This document shows positions 27,125-34,701 of a stretch of DNA of 64,000 bases, in pieces. The translations under genes were made by a program, and so were the position numbers. Origin of the DNA: Aminipila terrae (GTDB lineage: Bacteria; Bacillota; Clostridia; Peptostreptococcales; Anaerovoracaceae). Location of the stretch: contig NZ_CP047591.1 in NCBI RefSeq assembly GCF_010120715.1, forward strand, positions 1,240,001 to 1,304,000, written 5' to 3'. The notes under the pieces are model-generated. The model made no database searches. It had not been told where the DNA came from and saw only the letters and a list, made by a program, of their open reading frames with translations. Numbering within the stretch: the stretch's first letter is position 1; each line of letters opens with the position of its first letter.

Positions 27125-27330
27125 GTTGGTACTACCGTAATTATGATTTTTACTTAAATCCCGGTAGCTTTTTGCATCTTTATCCATTAGTTTTGACACA
27201 TTATTAGCTTTTTTATTAAAATGGCTACCATAAAGTTTCAACTTTCATAAAATACGGTAGCTTTGGTCCAAAATGCTACCGAAGATTTTGTTTTTTATAA
27301 TTATGAGAGCAAAAAATTTATTCTCTTATA
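27125..27330. repeat. Dispersed intergenic repeat with alternating GCTACCG/CGGTAGC motifs, copy A
   Basis: It aligns over its whole length, without large gaps, with 45782-45990. Shared blocks include CTACCGTAATTAT, ATTTTTACTTAAATC, CGGTAGCTTT, TTAGTTTT, CTACCATAAA, ACGGTAGC, AAAATGCTACCG, TTTTATAATT and AGAGCAAAA. Five GCTACC or GGTAGC motifs alternate in orientation, so adjacent ones can pair; the fourth can pair with either the third or the fifth. No coding frame is conserved between the copies. The rest of the gap 27103-27542 holds only the hpf terminator. Confidence 0.85.
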
Positions 27331-27485
27331 TTGCGTTGCTGCGCTTCGTCAAATTAAAAACTTTAGTCATAAAGCCCCAGCAAATTGGCATTTGTTAAAA
27401 CATATATTTATGTCTTTAACTTTCCTATTGGGAATTTAGTGGTATGAATTTGGCCGTCTAATCCTCCAAATTAGCATAAAAAATA

Positions 27486-27522
27486 GGGTTGTTGCAAAAT
27501 ATCAGCGATTTTGCAACAACCC
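27486..27522 (-). terminator. Terminator of hpf
   Basis: GGGTTGTTGCAAAAT (27486-27500) pairs perfectly with ATTTTGCAACAACCC (27508-27522) around a seven-base loop. On the minus strand it is followed by TATTTTTTA. It starts 20 bases past the hpf stop. Confidence 0.9.
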
Positions 27523-27542
27523 CATAAATCTCATATATTCAT

Positions 27543-28070
27543 CTAATATACAGTTTCTATCAGACCGTAGTCTCCACTCTTTCTTTTATATACTACATTT
27601 ACAGATTCACTCTCCATATTCATAAATACGAAGAAGGAATGACCTAATAACTCCATTTGCAAAATAGCTTCCTCAACGTTCATCGGACAAATTTCCATTT
27701 TTTTCTTTTTGACAACAGTCATTTCTTCCGGCTCGTTGTTATAATCTGGAATCTCAGCAAATTTAAAACCTTTGTTGTCCTTATGTTTTTTTTGCAGCTT
27801 TGTTTTAAACCTTGACATTTGTGACGATAGTTTATCAACAACTCCATCAATCGCATCATAAGCAACATCCGCAGATTCCTCTGCCCTGAAAATGGTTCCC
27901 CCTGCATTTATAGTTGCTTCTATTTTCTGTTTATCTTTTTCTGCAGAAACCATTACGTTAGCTACGATATCATTTGAAAAATACTTACTTAACTTATCCA
28001 GTTTCTTCTCAATGGTATCCTTAAGATAGTCACTTGAACTTAGGTTCTTACTAGTAATTTTAATCTTCAT
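27543..28070 (-). CDS. hpf: Ribosome hibernation promoting factor (long form)
   Basis: A 175-residue protein that dimerises ribosomes into inactive 100S particles in stationary phase. ATG at 28070 (MKIKITSKNL) is chosen because AAGGGAGGG lies seven bases upstream; the frame is open 22 codons further. The N-terminal S30AE fold (residues 1-100) includes LKDTIEKKLDKLSKYF and VMVSAEKDKQKIEATI. A linker follows, then the C-terminal dimerisation domain (about 115-175: MTVVKKKKMEICPMNVEEAI, LGHSFFVFMN, VVYKRKSGDYGLIE). A structured RNA of the raiA type lies just upstream on the same strand. Confidence 0.95.
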   Translation of the reverse strand: MKIKITSKNLSSSDYLKDTIEKKLDKLSKYFSNDIVANVMVSAEKDKQKIEATINAGGTIFRAEESADVAYDAIDGVVDKLSSQMSRFKTKLQKKHKDNKGFKFAEIPDYNNEPEEMTVVKKKKMEICPMNVEEAILQMELLGHSFFVFMNMESESVNVVYKRKSGDYGLIETVY

Positions 28071-28165
28071 ATAAATGCCCTCCCTTTTTATTGAGTTGTT
28101 GGTTACATTATAGCACCTGGATTCGACATTTTCCACAATTTTCTGAAAAAATATATTATAAAATT

Positions 28166-28357
28166 ATTGAGATAAGGCGGATGCTCAGCTGACCTGGTCT
28201 TTGACCCCACACTTGCCTTTACCTGACTTTGTCAGAGGACTTACTTCTAAGCTACGCCATGATCACTGCCGCCTTGCGGATCAGCTTACGTGGATCCCTT
28301 TGCCCGTAACTGGCCTGGACTTTCAACCACAGACCTGAGCAGCCGCCTTATCTCAAT
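28166..28357 (-). ncRNA. raiA-type structured RNA upstream of hpf
   Basis: About 192 bases on the minus strand, about 95 bases upstream of hpf. The ends form a perfect 15-bp helix, ATTGAGATAAGGCGG with CCGCCTTATCTCAAT, extended after one mismatch by TGCTCAG/CTGAGCA. The interior has many further helices and conserved-looking single strands such as GTTGAAAGTCCAGG and ACGTAAGCTGATCC. There is no reading frame. The raiA motif is an elaborate RNA described upstream of raiA/hpf genes in Clostridia and Actinobacteria, and position, size and complexity all fit. I could not check it against the covariance model. Confidence 0.8.
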
Positions 28358-28389
28358 TTATGTAATACCTGATTCAATTATTATTTATT

Positions 28390-29166
28390 CTAGTTGGCAC
28401 CTGCCGCCAGAGTCAGCACATATACTTTCTCTGCCCCTGCTTCTTTCAAAAGCCTGCTGCATTCGTCTACCGTACTCCCTGTGGTATATACATCGTCTAT
28501 CAACAATATACTTTGATGTTCCAGTTTAGGAGAATTTTGTTTTAAACCATAAGAACTTTTTACATTTGCATACCTTTGTTCTGCATTTAATTTATTCATG
28601 GGTGCTTTATATTGTTTTCGAACAAGCACTTGATTATTATAGTCTACACCGAGTCCTTTGGCAACCATTTTTGCCATAAGTTCAGATTGATTATACCCAC
28701 GCTTGACCTGGTTTCTCGGGTGCATGGGCACGGCCATAACCAGATGAAGTTGTAAATGTTCTGGCAAAATTCTGTCCAGCAGGATTTTCCCCAGCTTATC
28801 ACCCATGTAAGCACATCCATTAAACTTGAATCGGTGCACCATTTCTCTTTCCATAGAACTATATTGCATACATGTAAATCCCTGCTCAAAATAATGCGTA
28901 TTATTTTGGCAGTTATCACACAGTTCCGGGCCGGAACGAATCTGATCCAGAAGTTTTCTTCCCTCTGTCTCCATCAGTACTTTCCCACATTTAGCACATG
29001 TTCTGCCATTGGCCCAGTGTATGGACTCCAGACACTGGTCACACAATGCATAAATTCTGCTGTTATCAATCAGATTTCCGCAGCAAATACAGTAAATGTT
29101 TGATGGAAAGATTAAATCTGATAATAGTTTGCCCAGATTAATTATTCTATCCCTGCTTAATTTCAT
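28390..29166 (-). CDS. comF: ComF family phosphoribosyltransferase-like protein
   Basis: A 258-residue protein. An N-terminal double zinc ribbon has CICC near 26-29, CDQC near 43-46, CAKCG near 57-61 and CDNC near 82-85. A phosphoribosyltransferase-type domain follows, with VMAVPMHPRNQVKRGYNQSE and the PRPP-loop-like ILLIDDVYTTGSTVDEC (about 217-233). ComF is needed for late steps of DNA uptake in competent bacteria, possibly at the inner face of the uptake complex. The gene lies 40 bases downstream of recD2 on the same strand, and the pairing is common in Firmicutes. Confidence 0.92.
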   Translation of the reverse strand: MKLSRDRIINLGKLLSDLIFPSNIYCICCGNLIDNSRIYALCDQCLESIHWANGRTCAKCGKVLMETEGRKLLDQIRSGPELCDNCQNNTHYFEQGFTCMQYSSMEREMVHRFKFNGCAYMGDKLGKILLDRILPEHLQLHLVMAVPMHPRNQVKRGYNQSELMAKMVAKGLGVDYNNQVLVRKQYKAPMNKLNAEQRYANVKSSYGLKQNSPKLEHQSILLIDDVYTTGSTVDECSRLLKEAGAEKVYVLTLAAGAN

Positions 29167-29207
29167 CTCTTTCTCCCCATTAAGAGACTAAATGCCCTGT
29201 TAGTTAA

Positions 29208-31421
29208 TTATAGTAGGCTTTTAAGTCTGGCTTTTAGCCCTGTATATCTGTCCATTATCCTGTTATTCTCTACCATGGCGTACATTTTATTCATGGAACC
29301 CACCAGCACAACCGCCTGTTTTCCCCTTGTAACGGCAGTATAGAGCAGATTTCTGGTTGCCAGAACTGGCGGGAACCAGGATACAGGCATAATCACAATA
29401 GGAAATTCGCTTCCCTGGCTTTTATGAACAGTTACCGCATAAGCCAGTTCCAATTCATCCAGCTGGGCTGCATCATAAGTTACGTATTTATTATCATCGA
29501 ATACCACGACCACTTCATTAAACTCTTTATCAATGTGATCGATAAACCCAACATCTCCATTGAAAACGCCCTGTCCCTCTGTGAAATCCTCCAGCCGTTT
29601 CCATGACATCTGATAATTATTTTTTATCTGCATCACTTTATCGTTCACCCTGAAAGTTTTTTCTCCATATTTCTGTTCTGCCAAATCTTTATCTGGCGGA
29701 TTCAATACAGCCTGTAATTCTTTATTCAGATTAATGCTACCCAGCATTCCCTTTCTTACAGGGGTAAGAACCTGCATATCTTTCATGGAATCACAATCCT
29801 TAAAATATGCAGGAAGTCTTCTTGCACATAGGTCTTTAATGGTGGCCAGCATTTCTTTTTCACCATTTTTTTGAAGAAAAAAGAAATCCTTATCCTTTTC
29901 ATTACAGTCCGGATTTTCTCCCTTATTAATTTTATGGGCATTTACCACAATCAGGCTCTCTTTTGCCTGCCTGAAGATTTCCGTAAGTTTGACAGAATAA
30001 ATAGTCTCACTGTCAATCATATCTCTAAGTACGTTTCCTGCTCCAACAGAGGGGAGCTGATCTGAATCTCCAACAAAAATCAGCCTTGTACCAGGTACTA
30101 TAGCATTCATCAGACCATTCATAAGTAATATATCAATCATGGAAGCTTCGTCTATAATAACTACATCGTAATCCAATGGATTCTCTTCCGTTTTTCCAAA
30201 CCTCATGATGTCCTCACCCTCAGAGTAATAATATTCAAGAAGCCTGTGTATGGTGGATGCATAATAACCAGAAGTTTCCGTTATACGCTTTGCTGCTCTG
30301 CCTGTAGGTGCTGCTATAGCAGTTTTCATACCACTATGTTCCAAAATATTCATTATTGCATTGATAATGGTGGTTTTTCCTGTGCCAGGTCCTCCCGTTA
30401 TAACAGAAACACCATTTAACAGGGAGCTTTTCACAGCAAATTTTTGATTTTGTGATAATTCCAGATTCTTTTCCTTTTCCGTAATGCCAATAAGGCTGTC
30501 CAAATCTGCGTTTATAACTTTCAGGGATGCATTATTCACCGCTAGCAGTCTTTTACACACATTTTGTTCTGCCATAAAGTAAGGCATTAAAAAAACTACG
30601 GTTTGCCCCTCTAAAATTTCTATCTGAATATCTCCTTCAAAAGCCATCCCTACTAATACTTCATAAACTGATTCTGTAGATACATCCATAAGCTGTCCGG
30701 CTTTTTCACATAACAGGGTCTGGGGTATATAAGTATGACCTTCACCCACATAGTAATTCAAAGTGAACTTAACTCCACTCTGAATACGGCACTCATCATT
30801 CTTATCTATGCCTATCTTCCCTGCGATTGCATCTGCTTTTTTAAAACCAATACCGTAAACATCATTTACCAGCTGGTATGGATTCTGGGTTACAATATCA
30901 ACAGCTGCTTCACCGTACTCCCGATATAAGCGGATGGCACAGCCCGGAGATATATCAAACTGCTGAAGAAACAAGGATACATCCGCCACTGCTCTTTTTT
31001 CCTTAAAAGCCTCTCCGATAATAGAAGCTTTTTTCTCTCCTATTCCCTCAACTTCTGATAACCGGTCCGGTTCTTCCTCCATGACTCTCAATGTATCCAG
31101 TCCAAACTTTTTAACAATCAATATGGCGGTTTTTTTCCCGATTCCTTTCACGGCACCAGATGCCAGAAAGTTCTCGATTCCCTTGGTTGAGGTAGGCATG
31201 ATTTCCTTTGCCTCAGTCACATCAAACTGTTCTCCATATACAGGATGTACTTTCCAGCTTCCTGTGAGCTCATAGCATCTTCCTGCGTCAGCAAAAGGCA
31301 GATACCCCACAGCTGTAAACGACTCTTCTTCGTTCTCAAATACTGCTATGGTATAACCGTTCTCTTTGTTCTTATAAATTACATCTTCAATTGTCCCACA
31401 TTTTACCTCAGTCAATGCCAT
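29208..31421 (-). CDS. recD2: RecD2-type ATP-dependent DNA helicase
   Basis: A 737-residue superfamily 1B 5'-3' helicase. The N-terminal OB-like part (1-75) is followed by tandem helix-hairpin-helix segments (GAVKGIGKKTAILIVKKFG, LSEVEGIGEKKASIIGEAF, GIGFKKADAIAGKIG; about 85-215). The motor domain follows: Walker A GGPGTGKTTII (about 345), motif II VVIIDEASM, GDSDQLPSVGAG, then AVTVHKSQGSEFP near 670 and LLYTAVTRGKQAVVL near 700. RecD2 acts in DNA repair independently of RecBC. It sits between a YhaM-type nuclease gene upstream and comF downstream. Confidence 0.94.
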   Translation of the reverse strand: MALTEVKCGTIEDVIYKNKENGYTIAVFENEEESFTAVGYLPFADAGRCYELTGSWKVHPVYGEQFDVTEAKEIMPTSTKGIENFLASGAVKGIGKKTAILIVKKFGLDTLRVMEEEPDRLSEVEGIGEKKASIIGEAFKEKRAVADVSLFLQQFDISPGCAIRLYREYGEAAVDIVTQNPYQLVNDVYGIGFKKADAIAGKIGIDKNDECRIQSGVKFTLNYYVGEGHTYIPQTLLCEKAGQLMDVSTESVYEVLVGMAFEGDIQIEILEGQTVVFLMPYFMAEQNVCKRLLAVNNASLKVINADLDSLIGITEKEKNLELSQNQKFAVKSSLLNGVSVITGGPGTGKTTIINAIMNILEHSGMKTAIAAPTGRAAKRITETSGYYASTIHRLLEYYYSEGEDIMRFGKTEENPLDYDVVIIDEASMIDILLMNGLMNAIVPGTRLIFVGDSDQLPSVGAGNVLRDMIDSETIYSVKLTEIFRQAKESLIVVNAHKINKGENPDCNEKDKDFFFLQKNGEKEMLATIKDLCARRLPAYFKDCDSMKDMQVLTPVRKGMLGSINLNKELQAVLNPPDKDLAEQKYGEKTFRVNDKVMQIKNNYQMSWKRLEDFTEGQGVFNGDVGFIDHIDKEFNEVVVVFDDNKYVTYDAAQLDELELAYAVTVHKSQGSEFPIVIMPVSWFPPVLATRNLLYTAVTRGKQAVVLVGSMNKMYAMVENNRIMDRYTGLKARLKSLL

Positions 31422-31468
31422 TACTTTTTTCTTTTACTCCCCTACTGCCTTGTATATCTTCCTGTTAT

Positions 31469-32395
31469 CTAAAGTCCAGACCCTGTCAGAAAACTCACCT
31501 GGCTGAACCCCTGAAGTGCATCTGCCATATCAAACATTCTTGCATCAATAATGTCCAGATAGTGTAAAATTTCTGCTTCAGGGAACATTGGTTTCTTTGG
31601 ACTTCCAAACTCCGGCTCATAATGGTGGGTTAATATCATGTGTTCCAGCATAATGGCCTTTTCTCTTGGCATGCCAATTTCTTCCGCAACTTTTTCAATG
31701 GTTTTAATTCCCTGGACTAAGTGGCCTAGCATCTGACCTTCAAAAGAATATCCAGTAGAAATACCCAGTTCGTTAGAATCAATCTCATTAAGTTTTTCCA
31801 TATCATGAAGGATTACACCCGCCGCAACCAGGTCGGCATTTAGATTGGTATACACCTCACACATTCTGTCCCCGTTCATAAGCATTCTTTTTACGTGATA
31901 TAAAAGTCCTGCCAGCTGTGCGTGATGGTTTTTCTGAGCTGCCGGATAATACATCAGTCTTTCTTTATTTTCTGTTAACAGTTTTATGCATATAGTCTTT
32001 AAATGCTGATCTTTCATGTTTTCAGCACGGTTATATATGTATTCATACATATCTTCTGCATGTTCAGGAGCTGCTTTTATTAAATCCACCATTTCAACTG
32101 GATCATTTTCAACTTTTCTCCTTATCTTCATAACCCTAAGCTGTTTTAAACCATTCCACTGGGTCACAAGAGCTTTTATTTTTACAATATCTCCATCTTT
32201 AATCTCATTGATAGATGGTAATTCAGTATCTGCAACATCCCATTTCTTAGCCGTAACTTCTCCTGTGGAATCTGCCAGCAGTAAATCCAAATACTGTTTC
32301 TTATTGGAACCTAATTTTAGCGCTATGGTTTTTATAATAAAAAAGTCAGTGATCTCTTCATCCGTTCTAAGATCAGCAATATAGAATTCTTTCAT
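31469..32395 (-). CDS. yhaM: 3'-5' exoribonuclease YhaM family (OB fold plus HD domain)
   Basis: A 308-residue protein. The N-terminal OB-fold nucleic-acid-binding domain is at about 10-95 (FFIIKTIALKLGSNKKQYLD, VTAKKWDV). The HD phosphohydrolase domain (about 150-290) has metal motifs HHAQLAGLLYHVKRM, ILHDMEKL and LTHHYEPEFG, ending HYLDIIDARM. Homologs degrade RNA and DNA from the 3' end. AAAGG precedes the ATG. It lies 47 bases upstream of recD2 on the same strand, so a shared transcript is likely. Confidence 0.9.
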   Translation of the reverse strand: MKEFYIADLRTDEEITDFFIIKTIALKLGSNKKQYLDLLLADSTGEVTAKKWDVADTELPSINEIKDGDIVKIKALVTQWNGLKQLRVMKIRRKVENDPVEMVDLIKAAPEHAEDMYEYIYNRAENMKDQHLKTICIKLLTENKERLMYYPAAQKNHHAQLAGLLYHVKRMLMNGDRMCEVYTNLNADLVAAGVILHDMEKLNEIDSNELGISTGYSFEGQMLGHLVQGIKTIEKVAEEIGMPREKAIMLEHMILTHHYEPEFGSPKKPMFPEAEILHYLDIIDARMFDMADALQGFSQVSFLTGSGL

Positions 32396-32650
32396 AAGTC
32401 ATACCTTTACGACATATTACTGTCGTCCTTTCTTTTCCCACTCTGATTGTCTGTGGGCATCTATAAGTATATACTAAATTGTTTACCAGGTGCAATAAAT
32501 TGAAAAAACTTTGCTGGAATCAAAAATACTTTTCTTGAAATTTCTCGTACATTATGTATATTTTTTACATTTTTATTATAATATGTAATCAAGATTTAGT
32601 CAATATATCCTTATGGTAAAATGTACGCACTATTTAATTTAACATGCATA

Positions 32651-32685
32651 AAAGCGGTCAGTAATTACATTACCAACCGCTCTCT
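32651..32685 (-). terminator. Terminator of nadE
   Basis: AGCGGTTGGTAAT pairs with ATTACTGACCGCT (one or two mismatches), followed on the minus strand by TTTTATG. The remaining gap 32396-32650 is AT-rich and shows no gene or recognisable regulatory element. Confidence 0.7.
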
Positions 32686-32699
32686 ATTCAAATAATATG

Positions 32700-34685
32700 C
32701 TATTCCAATTCCTCAAGCCACATGGCTGCATCCGCATCACTTGGCATCCTCCAGTCACCACGAGGAGACAGACTGACGGATCCCACCTTTGGTCCATCCG
32801 GAATGCAGCTTCTTTTAAACTGCTGGCTGAAAAATCTTTTATAGAAAACCATCAACCACTTCCTGATAAAAGCTTCATCGTACTCCTCTGCAAATACCTG
32901 CTTTGCCACATAAAGCAGCTTTGCAGGGGGCATTCCATGCCGCAGGGTATAGAAAATAAAGAAATCATGGAGCACATAAGGTCCCACACTATCTTCTGTT
33001 TTTTGTGCAATATCGCCGTTCTCATCAGGAGGCAGAAGTTCTGGAGAAATCGGTGTATCCAGAATGTCCTGAAGAGTCTTTTTCAGCAGGGAGTTATCCA
33101 GACTAAACTCCTTATCCTCTGTGTCACCACTAAGAAGATTGTCCATAACCCACTTTACTACAAATTTTACCAGAGTTTTAGGAATTCCTGCATTTACCCC
33201 ATACATGGACATATGATCTCCGTTGTAAGTGCACCATCCAAGAGCCAGTTCAGACAAATCTCCAGTGCCCACAACAATACCCCCCTCTTTGTTTGAAATA
33301 TCCATTAAAATCTGGGTTCTTTCACGGGCCTGACAATTTTCGTATGTCAGATCATGAACATTTTTATCCTGCCCAATATCCTCAAAATGCTGAAGCACAG
33401 CATCTCCAATAGGAATCTCCCGGATCTCTGCTCCCAGAAGTTCCATAATCTTAAGGGCATTGTTGTATGTTTTTCCTGTAGTCCCAAACCCCGGCATGGT
33501 AACAGCTACTATGTCCGATGCGGGTTTTCCAAGAAGTTTATATGTCTGTGCCGTAACCAGCAGGGCAAGGGTAGAGTCTAATCCTCCTGATATGCCCACT
33601 ACACATTTCTTTGCATGGGAATGTTCAATTCTTTTTGCCAGTCCGGCAGTCTGAATGCTAAAAATCTCATGGCAACTGTCATCCACTACAGCTGGATTAG
33701 ATGGAACGAAAGGATTCTTCTCATATTTTCTTATAAATTGCATCCCTTCCCCTACCAGAGATACTGGTTCCAGCTCAACCCTGACAAATCCACTCCTGTC
33801 ACCATATGCAGCAGCACTGTTACTAAAAGTCTGTCCATGACTTCTTTCAAAATGAATCCTCTGGAAGTCTATGTCTCCAGCCACCAGGGTTCCTTCTCTT
33901 TCAAAACGCTTACCCTCTGCAACCATAGTCCCATTTTCAGCAATTAAAGTATGTCCGCCGAACACAAGATCTGTAGTGGACTCATTAACTCCTGCAGAAG
34001 TGTATATATAACCGCAGTTATTCTTTGCACTTTCAGCCAGAACAATACTTTTCCTGTATTGTGCTTTTCCAACAGTTTCATTGCTTGCCGAAGCATTGAA
34101 AATAATGTCTGCTCCATTAAGGGCAAGATGGGTCCCCGGAGTGACAGGCATCCACAAGTCTTCACAAACTTCAATTCCTATACCAAATCCGGCTTTCTCA
34201 TCTCTGAAAATTAGGTTTCCAAAAGGCACCTCTTCATCAAAAATTCTTACGGACTTTACATCTTTTATGATTTGTGCACCCGGTGCAAACCATCTGTCCT
34301 CATAAAATTCTTTATAGTTCGGAATGAACATCTTGGGAACAATACCTTTAATCTTTCCATTTTGGATTAACGCCACACAATTATACAGATTGTTGAAAAC
34401 CCTAAAATAAAATCCTACTATAGTAACTAGTTTTACATTTTTAGAAGCCTCCACAATTCTTTTCAGTCCTACAAGATTCTGTTCATATAAATGAGGCTGA
34501 TAAAACAGATCACTGCAAGTATATCCAGTAATGGAAAGCTCCGGAAATAAAGCAAAACCAGCTTTTATTTCTTCACCTGCAGCCAATTTCATAAAATGAA
34601 TAATTTGGTCCACATTATACTTTGTATTAGCAACTTTTACCTTAGGTGATACCGCAGCCACCCTGACTAAACCCATGTTTGCCAT
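32700..34685 (-). CDS. nadE: Glutamine-dependent NAD+ synthetase
   Basis: A 661-residue two-domain enzyme converting nicotinate adenine dinucleotide to NAD with ammonia from glutamine. The N-terminal nitrilase-type glutaminase (about 5-300) has the Glu in ALFPELSITGY, the Lys in GIVPKMFIPN and the Cys in GIEVCEDLWMP. The C-terminal synthetase carries the ATP P-loop GISGGLDSTLALLV (about 365-378), then GTGDLSELALGW and NAGIPKTL. The length matches the long, glutamine-using form. Start at ATG 34685; ATG nine bases later is also possible. It follows the EAL protein gene by 16 bases. Confidence 0.95.
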   Translation of the reverse strand: MANMGLVRVAAVSPKVKVANTKYNVDQIIHFMKLAAGEEIKAGFALFPELSITGYTCSDLFYQPHLYEQNLVGLKRIVEASKNVKLVTIVGFYFRVFNNLYNCVALIQNGKIKGIVPKMFIPNYKEFYEDRWFAPGAQIIKDVKSVRIFDEEVPFGNLIFRDEKAGFGIGIEVCEDLWMPVTPGTHLALNGADIIFNASASNETVGKAQYRKSIVLAESAKNNCGYIYTSAGVNESTTDLVFGGHTLIAENGTMVAEGKRFEREGTLVAGDIDFQRIHFERSHGQTFSNSAAAYGDRSGFVRVELEPVSLVGEGMQFIRKYEKNPFVPSNPAVVDDSCHEIFSIQTAGLAKRIEHSHAKKCVVGISGGLDSTLALLVTAQTYKLLGKPASDIVAVTMPGFGTTGKTYNNALKIMELLGAEIREIPIGDAVLQHFEDIGQDKNVHDLTYENCQARERTQILMDISNKEGGIVVGTGDLSELALGWCTYNGDHMSMYGVNAGIPKTLVKFVVKWVMDNLLSGDTEDKEFSLDNSLLKKTLQDILDTPISPELLPPDENGDIAQKTEDSVGPYVLHDFFIFYTLRHGMPPAKLLYVAKQVFAEEYDEAFIRKWLMVFYKRFFSQQFKRSCIPDGPKVGSVSLSPRGDWRMPSDADAAMWLEELE

Positions 34686-34701
34686 CTTGTTCCCCTCTCA
34701 A

